The notes under the pieces were generated by a model. The model had not been told where the DNA came from. It saw only the letters and a program-made list of their open reading frames with translations, and did no database searches. This document shows, in pieces, positions 51,821 through 60,444 of a DNA stretch of 64,000 bases. A program made the translations under genes and the position numbers. Origin of the DNA: Sinomicrobium weinanense (GTDB lineage: Bacteria; Bacteroidota; Bacteroidia; Flavobacteriales; Flavobacteriaceae). Position 1 is the first letter of the stretch; each line of letters starts with the position of its first letter. Location: NCBI RefSeq assembly GCF_018863395.1, contig NZ_JAHKRR010000007.1, positions 1-64,000 of the forward strand, given 5' to 3'.

Positions 51821-51917
51821 GATTTATTCGGTCCCTGAGCGAAGCCGAAGGGTGATTTTTGATTTATTCGGCCCCTGAGCGAAGCCGAAGGGTGATTTTT
51901 GATTTATTCGGTCCCTG
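51821..51917. repeat. 40-bp tandem repeat (about 2.4 copies) carrying the CTTCGGC...GCTCAGGG motif
   Basis: Copies at 51821-51860 and 51861-51900 differ at a single base, and a third partial copy follows from 51901. Each contains CCCTGAGCGAAGCCGAAGGG, itself a near-palindrome. Nearby, AATACTATACTGAGCATGTC (51930-51949) and a later ACTCAGG continue the same family. No spacer variation of the CRISPR kind is present. Confidence 0.85.
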
Positions 51918-52068
51918 GGCCCTTCGGTAAATACTATACTGAGCATGTCGAAATATCGAAGTACTCAGGATAAACTTAAGCCGAAGGACAATCTTTAATT
52001 TCACTTCCCGGTTCCCGAGCGCAGCCGAGGGATTAGATTTATTGAGTTTGTTTTATTTATTTTGCACA

Positions 52069-53211
52069 ATGAAACGCGCATATCTGTCCATAGGGAGCAA
52101 TCTCGGAAACAAAATACAAAACCTACAAAACGCCATAAGCCGCCTGGAGAAAGACAACCGCCTGAAAGTGGTGTCCTGTTCGAAGGTATATCAAACCCCT
52201 GCATGGGGATTTACGGGCGACGATTTTCTCAATGCATGTATTGCGACAGAGACCACCTTTGAGCCGCTCGATCTGCTCTACCATATCCTGGAAACAGAAA
52301 AATCTCTCGGCAGGGTCAGGACCGAAGAAAAAGGATATCAGCCCCGGACCGTTGACATCGACATTTTGTTCTATGAAGACGAAATCATAAAATCGGACGA
52401 ACTAATGGTCCCGCATCCCCGGATACCCAACCGGAGATTTGTATTGCAACCGCTTTCGGACATAGCTCCCGGTAAAGTTCACCCGGAACTGCAAAAAACC
52501 GTTACCCAGCTCCTGGAGGAGTGCGCGGACAACAGTGATATTTCCGTCACCGGCCACAAGCTGCAGACCCAAAGAGAAAATCCTTTTTCTTCCCTCAATT
52601 ATATTGCCATAGAAGGCAATATCGGTTCGGGAAAAACGACTTTGGCCACCAAAATAGCGGAAGATTTCAACGGTAAACTGATCCTGGAACGCTTTGCAGA
52701 CAATCCTTTTCTGCCAAAATTCTATAAAGACCAGAGCAGGTATGCCTTTTCGCTGGAAATGTCTTTCCTGGCCGACCGCTATCAGCAGTTTACCGACGAT
52801 ACTTCCCAACCGGACCTCTTTAAGAATTTTATGGTGAGCGATTACGATATATTCAAATCGCTGATATTTGCCAAAGTTACCCTGGGAGAAGATGAGTTCC
52901 GGCTCTACCGGAAACTGTTCGACATTGTGTACAAGGAGGTGATAAAACCCGATATTTACATTTACCTCTATCAAAATACGGAAAAACTACTGCAGAATAT
53001 CAAAAAGAGGGGGAGAAAATACGAACAGGATATCCCGTATGATTATCTGGAAAAGATCAACAAGGGGTATTTCGATTTTATCAAAACGCACCAGTATCAA
53101 AACGTATTTATCCTGGATATTTCAGACCTGGATTTCGTTCAAAACAAGAACGACTACGAAACGATTATCGATAAAATACACGGTTTTAAGGACGAAGTGC
53201 AGCAATTATAA
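52069..53211 (+). CDS. folK: FolK-deoxynucleoside kinase fusion
   Basis: A 380-residue two-domain protein from the ATG at 52069 (MKRAYLSIGSNLGNKIQNLQ). Residues 1-160 are HPPK (FolK) with YQTPAWGFTGDDFLNACIA and YQPRTVDIDILFYED. After a linker, residues 180-380 are a deoxynucleoside kinase with P-loop IAIEGNIGSGKTTLATKI, LERFADNPFLPKFY, the helix SLEMSFLADRYQQF and a lid-like KKRGRKYEQDIPYDYLEKI. FolK pyrophosphorylates hydroxymethyl-dihydropterin in folate synthesis; the kinase phosphorylates deoxynucleosides. The fusion is characteristic of Bacteroidetes. Confidence 0.93.
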   Translation: MKRAYLSIGSNLGNKIQNLQNAISRLEKDNRLKVVSCSKVYQTPAWGFTGDDFLNACIATETTFEPLDLLYHILETEKSLGRVRTEEKGYQPRTVDIDILFYEDEIIKSDELMVPHPRIPNRRFVLQPLSDIAPGKVHPELQKTVTQLLEECADNSDISVTGHKLQTQRENPFSSLNYIAIEGNIGSGKTTLATKIAEDFNGKLILERFADNPFLPKFYKDQSRYAFSLEMSFLADRYQQFTDDTSQPDLFKNFMVSDYDIFKSLIFAKVTLGEDEFRLYRKLFDIVYKEVIKPDIYIYLYQNTEKLLQNIKKRGRKYEQDIPYDYLEKINKGYFDFIKTHQYQNVFILDISDLDFVQNKNDYETIIDKIHGFKDEVQQL

Positions 53212-53307
53212 TTTTTTTAACTTTTTCCTGTGTAGTTTAAAAAGGTTCCTTTAAATTAGTGACGTTAATAACGCTAACTAACTAACTTTTTTCATAATCC
53301 AACCCCC

Positions 53308-53336
53308 GGGATTCAAGCAATTGAATCCCTTTTTTT
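53308..53336 (+). terminator. Rho-independent terminator of folK-dNK
   Basis: GGGATTCAA and TTGAATCCC form a perfect 9-base stem with loop GCAA... followed by seven T. The rest of the 53212-53475 gap has repeated TCAATC words and no gene. Confidence 0.85.
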
Positions 53337-53475
53337 ATGCTTTATTATTTCGAAACTGTCTAAACGGTTGAAGAAGATTGTCTCCCGACTTCAGTTTGTC
53401 CTGAACTCAAACCGAATCGTTTAAAAATCAATCCCCATCAATCTAATTCAATTTTTTTTACCCGGTATCTTCAGG

Positions 53476-53859
53476 TCACAGCACCAGTTCCCGGAACAGC
53501 TTTTGAAGGGTTTCTTCAGGATCGGAACTAAAACCGGGATGCGGCCTTGACGTTTGTATCACAGAGCTCCGTACCGCCGTAAGCCACCGGAAACGGGAAG
53601 GGAGGTCGAGCCGGGCTATAGGCCCGCCGTCTTCACAGCCACGGCTTATCTTATCAAAGGATGCCAGGTTTTCTTTCAGCTGTTCCCTGTCTGTTTCACA
53701 ACCAAAAGCCTTCAGCTTTTCTTCATCGATATGGTACAGGGTTTGCAGGAAAGCGGTTTCTTTACAAAAAAGAACAACCCCCACATTGAGGAATTCCTCA
53801 CGTTCTACCCGGGGCACCAGCCTTATCACCGCATATTCATACAACAGTTTCTCTCGCAT
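53476..53859 (-). CDS. DUF3037 family protein
   Basis: A 127-residue protein matching DUF3037: Y-A-V-I-R-L-V-P-R-V-E-R-E-E-F-L-N-V-G-V-V-L near the N-terminus and W-L-T-A-V-R-S-S-V-I-Q-T-S near the C-terminus. The family has no known activity. It is translationally linked to the HipA-like kinase: the reading frames overlap by 23 bases. This pair recurs in other bacteria, suggesting that the two proteins act together. Cytoplasmic. Confidence 0.82.
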   Translation of the reverse strand: MREKLLYEYAVIRLVPRVEREEFLNVGVVLFCKETAFLQTLYHIDEEKLKAFGCETDREQLKENLASFDKISRGCEDGGPIARLDLPSRFRWLTAVRSSVIQTSRPHPGFSSDPEETLQKLFRELVL

Positions 53860-54628
53860 GCTTCGCTTCGTTTAAAAAGATTTCGGAATTGGCCAGGCGT
53901 GTAGTCAGAAAATTAAAATAGACCTGCCTGAGCTGATCCGGTGTTTCGTTTACCTGTTCCCAGTTCAGCCATTCATCGGGAATAAGGCTTACGATCTCTT
54001 TCAACACCTCATCCGTCAGGATCTCCCGGAACGAACGGTCCGCTTCATCCAGCATATCGGCCTGTGGCAACAGTACGTGATCTTTAATATAACTGAATGG
54101 GGTTTTGGCCTGCTTTTCCCAATTATTCCAGGAGTGGTGAAAATAGAATGAGGCCCCGTTATCGATAAGCCACACTTCCTTGTTCCAATAGAGCATATTG
54201 GTGTTCCGGAACGTCCGGTCTATATTGGTAATATAAGCATCCAGCCACACTATTTCAGAGGCGAGTTCCTCGTTCACATCTACGGCTACCGGGTCGAAAT
54301 TGATGGCCCCGGAAAGGAAATGCATCCCCAGATTCAGCCCCTGGCTGGCCCGGAGCAGGTCCTGGATCTCTTCGTCCCCTTCGGTTCGGCCAAAGGCTTC
54401 GTCGAGTTCGGCATATACGAGTTCCGGGATCTTCAGTCCCAGTTTCTTCGCTATTGCACCCCCGAGCAGTTCCGCGATCAACGCCTTGACACCATGTCCG
54501 GCACCCTTGAACTTCACCACATATTTAAAACCGTCGTCGGCATCGGCCACCGCAGGCAGGGAACCGCCTTCCCGCAGGGGTGTGATGTACCGGGTTACGG
54601 TTACTTTTCTGATTTCCAAAGGGGTCAT
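53837..54628 (-). CDS. HipA-like kinase without a HipB partner
   Basis: A 263-residue protein of the compact HipA-like group. Visible features are a Lys-containing strand (FKYVVKFKGAGHGVKALIAE), the catalytic loop NIDRTFRNTNMLYW (Asp...Asn pair) and the metal-binding LIDNGASFYFHHSW (DNG instead of the DFD of HipA). Length is about half of classical HipA (440). The next gene is DUF3037, with which it overlaps, instead of the HTH antitoxin HipB. It probably phosphorylates a protein or small molecule; a toxin role is unproven. Confidence 0.82.
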   Translation of the reverse strand: MTPLEIRKVTVTRYITPLREGGSLPAVADADDGFKYVVKFKGAGHGVKALIAELLGGAIAKKLGLKIPELVYAELDEAFGRTEGDEEIQDLLRASQGLNLGMHFLSGAINFDPVAVDVNEELASEIVWLDAYITNIDRTFRNTNMLYWNKEVWLIDNGASFYFHHSWNNWEKQAKTPFSYIKDHVLLPQADMLDEADRSFREILTDEVLKEIVSLIPDEWLNWEQVNETPDQLRQVYFNFLTTRLANSEIFLNEAKHARETVV

Positions 54629-54743
54629 CCGTTTTGATTTTCTCTGACAAATATAGGGTATTCTTCACGAGTTTAACAGGTTGCTTTTTTCGTGATGACT
54701 GAAAAACACGTATCTTTATACATCATCCCAAATATCTGGAATT

Positions 54744-55487
54744 ATGAGACATACATGGATTTTACTGTTTTCTCTTTTTTTCTTTGCCACCACAACTGCA
54801 CAGGATGTGGAAGGTGCATGGAAACTAACCCACAAAAACGGTACGGAGGTACAGGACACGGAATACATTAAAATATACCAGGACGGGTATTTTGCCTTTG
54901 GCGGTAAACGGCTGGAGGGCAACGAATTTACAGATACCGGCGGAGGGGAATATCACCTGGAGGGGAACCACTATGCGGAGATCCCGGATTTCTACACCTC
55001 AAACCCGGACAGGATCGGCAAAAAACTGGCGTATGCTGCGGATATCAACGGTGATCACATGACCATAAAGCGGAAAGACAACGGAGATACCGAAACATGG
55101 GCCCGTATCCCTAACCAAAAGAACGACCTTACAGGAAACTGGGTCATTACCGGAAGGGCCAATCCCGAAGGTGAAGTACACCAAATGACACCGGGAGACC
55201 GCAGGACCATTAAAATACTCAGCGGCGGAAGGTTTCAATGGGTGGCGTTCAACTCTGCAACCAAGGAATTCCACGGTACAGGAGGCGGAACCTATACAGC
55301 GGAAAATGGTAAATACACTGAAAATATCACCTTTTTCTCGCGTGATAACAACCGGGTAGGCGCATCACTGGGGTTCAACTACGAAGTGAAAGACGGCAAA
55401 TGGCACCACAGCGGCAAGAGCTCGAAAGGGGATCCCATCTACGAGATATGGTCGAAATACAGTGAGGCCTATACCGGGGGAAAATAA
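54744..55487 (+). CDS. Secreted protein with two lipocalin-like repeats
   Basis: A 247-residue exported protein with signal peptide (ILLFSLFFFATTTA, then QD). The mature part has two similar halves. Both start with G-(A/N)-W, include a (Y/T)-I-K-I-(Y/L) strand followed by G-(Y/R)-F, contain GGG-(E/T)-Y and end in W-(A/S)-R/K. This looks like a duplicated lipocalin-like beta barrel. No catalytic or metal-binding residues stand out. It has no operon partner: it is divergent from the HipA-like gene. Function unknown. Confidence 0.7.
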   Translation: MRHTWILLFSLFFFATTTAQDVEGAWKLTHKNGTEVQDTEYIKIYQDGYFAFGGKRLEGNEFTDTGGGEYHLEGNHYAEIPDFYTSNPDRIGKKLAYAADINGDHMTIKRKDNGDTETWARIPNQKNDLTGNWVITGRANPEGEVHQMTPGDRRTIKILSGGRFQWVAFNSATKEFHGTGGGTYTAENGKYTENITFFSRDNNRVGASLGFNYEVKDGKWHHSGKSSKGDPIYEIWSKYSEAYTGGK

Positions 55488-55496
55488 GGTACCTGG

Positions 55497-55546
55497 AAGA
55501 CTGATGGAAGATTGATCCGGCTACGCCGTAAGATTGAACGAGATTG
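55497..55546. repeat. Copy of the AGATTGA / CCGGCTACGC intergenic word repeat
   Basis: GGAAGATTGATCCGGCTACG followed by AAGATTGAACGAGATTGAAATG is nearly the same as 49000-49043. Here only one arm is seen; the mirrored half is missing. Confidence 0.6.
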
Positions 55547-55573
55547 AAATGTATAAGGCTCCTCCTTTTATAT

Positions 55574-56149
55574 TTATTCCAGGACAAGCCCGTATTTTCC
55601 CAGCAGGCCGGATGCACCTTGCAGGGAGAACTTCGCTTTCCGGAGACGGTTTATTTCGGGATCGATGGAGAAGTTAAAGGCGGTCCTGAAATCGGCATTT
55701 TCCAATATCGTATTTTCAAAGACCGTCCCGGTGAGGTCGCAGTTTTCAAAAACCGAATCACTGAGGTCACACATCGTGAGATCCACACCTTCCAGCTTGC
55801 AATCCTTAAAGCGGATCGCTTTTAACTTTAATTGGTGGAATGACGAAAAATCAAGGCTGCAATTTTCAAAACGGAAAGCGAGTAAAATATCGTTACAACG
55901 GTCGAAAGGGATCCCCAGGAGTTTACAGTCCTTAAATTTAACATCCCGAAAACCTGTGTTTACGGTTTTTGTCATACTGAGGTCGCAATGAAGAAAATCA
56001 CACTCGAAAAAATCGGTCCCTGACAGGTTTGCTCTTGCAAAACTACAACGGATGAATGTACAGTTATCGTATTCTCTTCCGGGCAGACCCTTTGCTGAAA
56101 AGTCCTCGCCTTCAAAAGTCTTGTCAAAAACCGGCCCGTTGTCTGTCAT
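55574..56149 (-). CDS. Pentapeptide-repeat protein
   Basis: A 191-residue protein built of A(D/N)Lxx-type pentapeptides: NCTFIRCSFARANLSGTDF, ECDFLHCDLS, FENCSLDFSSF, CKLEGVDLTMCDLSDSVFEN, CDLTGTVFENTILENADF. This gives a right-handed quadrilateral beta helix like Qnr/MfpA, which mimic DNA. The length is similar to Qnr (about 218) but no gyrase-interaction loop is obvious, so protection from quinolones is not claimed. Its start overlaps the stop of the methyltransferase gene by 4 bases (ATGA), so the two are coupled. Confidence 0.88.
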   Translation of the reverse strand: MTDNGPVFDKTFEGEDFSAKGLPGREYDNCTFIRCSFARANLSGTDFFECDFLHCDLSMTKTVNTGFRDVKFKDCKLLGIPFDRCNDILLAFRFENCSLDFSSFHQLKLKAIRFKDCKLEGVDLTMCDLSDSVFENCDLTGTVFENTILENADFRTAFNFSIDPEINRLRKAKFSLQGASGLLGKYGLVLE

Positions 56150-56685
56150 TTTTTTGCTGTTTGCATCTTGTTAAAAAAGTCCCACACCACTACCCCGGCG
56201 CTTACGGAAATGTTCAGCGAGTGCTTGGTGCCGTACTGGGGTATCTCCACGACCGTATCGCAGTCCGATACGACTTCCTGGGCCACTCCTTTGACCTCAT
56301 TGCCAAAGATAAGGGCGTATTTTCTATCGGTCTCCACCCTGAAATCGTTGAGCATCTCCGCATTTTCAGCCTGTTCTATGGCTACGGTGACGACCCCTTT
56401 TTCTTTTAATTCCTTTATCAGGGCGTGAGTATCTTTTACATATTCCCAGTCCACACTTTCTGTCGCCCCAAGAGCTGTTTTGTGAATATCCTTATGGGGA
56501 GGAGTAGCCGTAATGCCGCACAGGTATATCTTTTCGACCAGAAAGGCATCTGCCGTACGGAATACCGAACCGATGTTGTTCAGGCTCCGGATATTGTCCA
56601 ACACAATGATCAAAGGGGTTTTCTCCACTTTCCTGAACTCCTCTACCTGCAACCTTCCCAGTTCGTTGTTCTTCAGTTTTCGCAT
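56146..56685 (-). CDS. SpoU/TrmH-family RNA methyltransferase
   Basis: A 179-residue SPOUT methyltransferase with the three family motifs: VLDNIRSLNNIGSVFRTADA (motif 1), YALIFGNEVKGVAQEVVSDC (motif 2) and IPQYGTKHSLNISVSAGVVVW (motif 3, trefoil knot). It methylates a ribose 2'-OH of tRNA or rRNA with S-adenosylmethionine. The short length suggests a single-domain TrmL/TrmH-like type. The target is not known. It overlaps the downstream pentapeptide-repeat gene and is divergent from mutS. Confidence 0.9.
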   Translation of the reverse strand: MRKLKNNELGRLQVEEFRKVEKTPLIIVLDNIRSLNNIGSVFRTADAFLVEKIYLCGITATPPHKDIHKTALGATESVDWEYVKDTHALIKELKEKGVVTVAIEQAENAEMLNDFRVETDRKYALIFGNEVKGVAQEVVSDCDTVVEIPQYGTKHSLNISVSAGVVVWDFFNKMQTAKK

Positions 56686-56830
56686 CCTGTTCTGTTTTGT
56701 ACTTTACTGCAAGGAACAAAATTAAACTTTTACGATCCAATTCAAAGTCCGGAATCTTGTATCTTTTCCTGTGCACAAAAATTTCAAACGGATAAAATTA
56801 TTCATAAATTCGCCCTTGTTAAGGTGACAG

Positions 56831-56857
56831 GAGAATGTGAGAATGTGAGAATGTGAG
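56831..56857. repeat. Short tandem repeat (GAGAATGT, about 3.4 copies)
   Basis: An 8-base unit is repeated in tandem in the gap before mutS. Downstream, CCTTCGGCTTTAGTTTATCC and AACCGAAGGGCTCAGG are further copies of the CTTCGGC/GCTCAGG family at 56913-56955. Confidence 0.75.
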
Positions 56858-57012
56858 AGGGTATTCGGGGTTGAGAAATTGTTTCCCTGCCTCGCCCCTA
56901 ACCTGGAACTTGTCCTTCGGCTTTAGTTTATCCTGAGTTTAACCGAAGGGCTCAGGAACCAAAAACCTGCAACCTTAAACTTTGAACTTTGAACATTAAA
57001 CCATATACGACT

Positions 57013-59619
57013 TTGGCATCTACAAAAAGCAAGAAGGAAACGCCCTTAATGAAGCAGTACAACCAGATCAAGGCCAGGTATCCGGATGCCTTGCTCTTGT
57101 TCCGTGTGGGGGATTTTTACGAGACCTTTGGCGAAGATGCCGTAAAGACTGCGAAGATACTCGGTATTGTACTTACTCACCGGAACAACGGCGGCGACCG
57201 TACCGAGCTGGCCGGGTTTCCGCACCATTCCCTCAACACCTACCTGCCCAAGCTGGTAAAGGCCGGCGAGCGCGTAGCCATCTGTGATCAGCTCGAAGAC
57301 CCCAAGCTCACCAAAAAGATCGTGAAGCGGGGGGTTACCGAACTTATTACTCCGGGGGTGGCCCTGAACGACGATATCCTCAATGCCAAGACCAATAATT
57401 TTCTCTGTGCCCTGCACTTTGGTAAAAAACAGTTCGGAATTGCCTTCCTCGACATTTCCACCGGGGAATTCCTGACCTCACAGGGAAATGCGGAATATGC
57501 AGACAAGCTCCTGCGGAACTTCAACCCCAGCGAAATCCTGATCTCCAAGAAAAACAAGCAGGATTTCCTGACCACTTTTGGCAATGACCTGCATACCTTT
57601 TTTACAGAGGACTGGATCTACCAGGAAGACTTTGCCCAGGAGACCCTGACCAATCATTTTAAGACCAACACCCTGAAAGGCTTCGGGATAGACCACCTGA
57701 GCGAAGGCATCATCGCCTCCGGCGCGGCCCTGCACTATCTCTCGGAGACCCAGCACAACCAATTACAGCACATCACTTCCGTAAACCGTATTGCGGAAAA
57801 CGAATACGTATGGATGGACCGTTTTACCATCCGTAACCTGGAATTATACCATTCTACGGCAGCCAATGCAGTTACGCTGATCGATGTCATAGACAAGACC
57901 ATCTCTCCCATGGGCGGCCGCATGCTGAAGCGCTGGCTGGCCCTTCCGCTGAAGAACGGGGAAAAAATAAAAAAGCGCCACGGGGTGGTCAGCTATTTCC
58001 TCCGGGAAGAACCTGTACTGCAAAAGACCCAGGAACACATTAAACAGATCGGAGATATTGAACGGCTTATTTCCAAAGTGGCTACCGGGAAGATCAATCC
58101 CCGGGAGGTCATACAGCTAAAAAACTCGCTAGAGGCTATCGTTCCTATAAAGTCACTGGCATCCGGCAGTGATGAAGCGGCCCTGAAAAATATAGGAGAG
58201 CAACTTCACCTTTGCGATACGCTGCGCTCAAAGATCAGGGAGACGCTTCACGAAGAGGCCCCGGTAAATATCCAGAAAGGCAATGCCATAGCCACAGGGT
58301 TTTCCAAAGAACTGGACGAACTGCGCAACCTGGCTTTTTCAGGAAAAGATTACCTGGACCAGATGCTGGAACGGGAATCGCAGCGAACAGGTATCCCCTC
58401 CCTGAAAATCGATTCCAACAACGTCTTCGGATATTATATCGAAGTCCGCAACGCACACAAAAACAAGGTCCCGGCCGAATGGACCCGGAAGCAGACCTTG
58501 GTCAATGCAGAGCGCTATATCACCGAGGAACTGAAAGAGTACGAAGCCAAAATACTGGGAGCCGAAGAAAAGATACTGCAACTGGAGCAACAACTCTTCG
58601 CACAACTGGTGGAATGGATGAAGCAATTCATTTCCCCGGTACAGGCCAATGCCACACTGGTGGCCCAACTCGATTGCCTGAGCGGTTTTGCACAGCTCGC
58701 CAGGGAAAATAATTATACACGCCCACAGATAGACGACTCTTTTGAACTGGAAATAAAAAACGGACGGCACCCGGTCATCGAAAAACAACTGCCCCTAGGC
58801 GAGGCCTACATTGCCAATGATATTTTCCTGGACCGGGATGCGCAACAGCTAATTATGATCACCGGCCCCAACATGAGTGGTAAATCGGCCATACTACGGC
58901 AAACGGCACTGATCGTCCTTCTCGCGCAGATGGGAAGTTTTGTCCCGGCAGACGAAGCCCGCACCGGGATCGTAGACAAGATCTTTACCCGTGTGGGAGC
59001 CAGCGACAATATTTCTATGGGCGAATCCACTTTTATGGTGGAAATGAACGAAACCGCCTCCATCCTGAACAACATTTCGGAGCGAAGCTTGGTACTGCTC
59101 GATGAGATAGGCCGGGGCACCAGCACCTACGACGGTATTTCCATAGCCTGGGCCATTTCGGAATACCTGCACGAGCATCCGGCACGGGCAAAAACGCTCT
59201 TTGCCACCCACTATCACGAACTCAACGAAATGACCGAGACCTTTACCCGTATAAAGAACTATAACGTTTCGGTAAAGGAGTTGAAAGACAAGGTATTGTT
59301 TTTGAGAAAACTGGTCCCCGGCGGCAGTGAGCACAGTTTCGGTATCCATGTGGCCAAAATGGCAGGCATGCCCCAACAGGTGATCCAGAAAGCCAACAAG
59401 ATCCTGAAAAAACTGGAAAAGTCGCATTCGGCAGACGAACTCTCGGACAGCCTCAGATCCGCCCGGGACGATATGCAGTTGAGCTTTTTTAACCTGGACG
59501 ATCCCCTGCTCGAAGATATTAAGGAGGAAATCCTCCACACGGATATCGACACCCTTACCCCGGTGGAAGCCCTGATGAAGCTGAACGAAATAAAACGCAT
59601 GCTCACCAAACCCAAATAA
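57013..59619 (+). CDS. mutS: DNA mismatch repair protein MutS
   Basis: About 869 residues. The N-terminal mismatch-recognition motif is [20 protein letters not shown] with [11 protein letters not shown] (F-x-E clamp). Core and clamp domains follow, then the ATPase with Walker [20 protein letters not shown], the [17 protein letters not shown] block and ATHYHEL. No ATG is available upstream of the family motif. TTG at 57013 gives the usual length and an N-terminus (M)[11 protein letters not shown] like relatives; TTG at 56989 lies in repeat sequence, and ATG at 57049 would lose the TPL part. It recognises mispairs and recruits MutL. Confidence 0.95.
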   Translation: MASTKSKKETPLMKQYNQIKARYPDALLLFRVGDFYETFGEDAVKTAKILGIVLTHRNNGGDRTELAGFPHHSLNTYLPKLVKAGERVAICDQLEDPKLTKKIVKRGVTELITPGVALNDDILNAKTNNFLCALHFGKKQFGIAFLDISTGEFLTSQGNAEYADKLLRNFNPSEILISKKNKQDFLTTFGNDLHTFFTEDWIYQEDFAQETLTNHFKTNTLKGFGIDHLSEGIIASGAALHYLSETQHNQLQHITSVNRIAENEYVWMDRFTIRNLELYHSTAANAVTLIDVIDKTISPMGGRMLKRWLALPLKNGEKIKKRHGVVSYFLREEPVLQKTQEHIKQIGDIERLISKVATGKINPREVIQLKNSLEAIVPIKSLASGSDEAALKNIGEQLHLCDTLRSKIRETLHEEAPVNIQKGNAIATGFSKELDELRNLAFSGKDYLDQMLERESQRTGIPSLKIDSNNVFGYYIEVRNAHKNKVPAEWTRKQTLVNAERYITEELKEYEAKILGAEEKILQLEQQLFAQLVEWMKQFISPVQANATLVAQLDCLSGFAQLARENNYTRPQIDDSFELEIKNGRHPVIEKQLPLGEAYIANDIFLDRDAQQLIMITGPNMSGKSAILRQTALIVLLAQMGSFVPADEARTGIVDKIFTRVGASDNISMGESTFMVEMNETASILNNISERSLVLLDEIGRGTSTYDGISIAWAISEYLHEHPARAKTLFATHYHELNEMTETFTRIKNYNVSVKELKDKVLFLRKLVPGGSEHSFGIHVAKMAGMPQQVIQKANKILKKLEKSHSADELSDSLRSARDDMQLSFFNLDDPLLEDIKEEILHTDIDTLTPVEALMKLNEIKRMLTKPK

Positions 59620-59719
59620 CACCGAATCCCGGAACGGAGATAATCATTTCGATTTCAGTGTATTCCGGGAATAACGGATGTTAGCAGGGCAAAAAAGCAT
59701 TGTTTTTCATAAAAAATTC

Positions 59720-59749
59720 TTTGCCATTTATAGAAAAGCATTAAATTTG
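59720..59749 (+). promoter_or_regulatory. Promoter of the tRNA-Gly/tRNA-Leu pair
   Basis: TTTG (59720-59723), 18 bases and TAAATTTG (59742-59749). The following GCATCCGCAATA is identical to that at the tRNA-Asp promoter. Confidence 0.85.
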
Positions 59750-59790
59750 CATCCGCAATAAACCCTGGAAAGGGTACGTTCTTAACAAAT

Positions 59791-59863
59791 GCGAAAATAG
59801 CTCAGTTGGTAGAGCGCCACCTTGCCAAGGTGGAGGTCGCGGGTTCGAATCCCGTTTTTCGCT
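59791..59863 (+). tRNA. tRNA-Gly (anticodon GCC)
   Basis: A 73-base gene: acceptor GCGAAAA/TTTTCGC with discriminator T, D-arm AGCTCAGTTGGTAGAGC, anticodon arm CCACC-TTGCCAA-GGTGG (GCC), T-arm CGCGGGTTCGAATCCCG. CCA is not encoded. Confidence 0.97.
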
Positions 59864-59871
59864 CGATTTCG

Positions 59872-59920
59872 GCTCCAGTTTACCCTGAGCACGCCTGCGC
59901 TCAACGCAGTCGAAGTGTAA
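59872..59920. repeat. CTTCGRC/GCTCAGG repeat between the two tRNAs
   Basis: CCCTGAGCACGCCTGCGCTC followed by AACGCAGTCGAAGTG belongs to the interspersed family. It contains an internal TGCGCTC...GCAGTC variation and separates the two tRNA genes. Confidence 0.6.
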
Positions 59921-59963
59921 AAGGGCTCAATCACCGGAGTTCGTTGAAATATTTTAATTTCAC

Positions 59964-60049
59964 GCTCGGGTGGTGGAATTGGTAGACACGTTGGACTTAA
60001 AATCCAATGAGCAGTAATGTTCGTGCGGGTTCAAGTCCCGCCCCGAGTA
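59964..60049 (+). tRNA. tRNA-Leu (anticodon TAA)
   Basis: An 86-base type II tRNA: acceptor GCTCGGG/CCCGAGT (one G-U pair), D-arm TGGTGGAATTGGTAGACACG, anticodon arm TTGGA-CTTAAAA-TCCAA (TAA), long variable arm TGAGCAGTAATGTTCG, T-arm GCGGGTTCAAGTCCCGC. CCA is not encoded. Confidence 0.96.
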
Positions 60050-60050
60050 C

Positions 60051-60084
60051 GAGAAGAGGTGCCTGTTTGGTGTCTCTTTTTTGT
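60051..60084 (+). terminator. Terminator of the tRNA pair
   Basis: AGAGGTGCC and GGTGTCTCT pair (with three G-U) around TGTTT, followed by TTTTTT. A related hairpin lies at 62068-62104. Confidence 0.75.
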
Positions 60085-60275
60085 TTTAAGAATATTTCAA
60101 TCTCTCCTTTCTCCCTGTTTTTCTATTTTCCTTTTAAATCTCCCTTGTTGTTAAAAATATTTAAATCAGAAAATTATTAAGGGAACATCCCAGCTTCCAA
60201 TCCGGGCACATGTTAAAAGTGAACTGTTACCTGAAAGGTTTTAAGAACACTTCGTTATAACAAATTTTAAATGAT

Positions 60276-60283
60276 TATTTTTG
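60276..60283 (+). promoter_or_regulatory. Possible -7 box for the MBL-rhodanese gene
   Basis: TATTTTTG fits TAnnTTTG, 162 bases before the ATG at 60445. No clear -33 TTTG is seen. The remaining part of the 60085-60444 gap is AT-rich with no gene that I can support. Confidence 0.35.
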
Positions 60284-60444
60284 AAGATAAGACCCGGAAA
60301 ACAGTTTTATTTTCCCCCTAAATACCAGAAATAAGATATCCGGGCGTCAGGCAGGCCAATCAAAAGACGACCATCAACGCAGAGAAGGAATTCATGTAGT
60401 TTGAGAAAACAGAAGTGATATTCAAACGTTTTAAAGCACAAAAA

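Noticed and set aside
51821-51917. CRISPR-like array
   Set aside because: The repeats are contiguous without unique spacers, only about 2.4 units, and no cas genes are near.
55574-56149. Quinolone-resistance (Qnr) gene
   Set aside because: Only the general pentapeptide fold is supported; Qnr-specific loops could not be identified.
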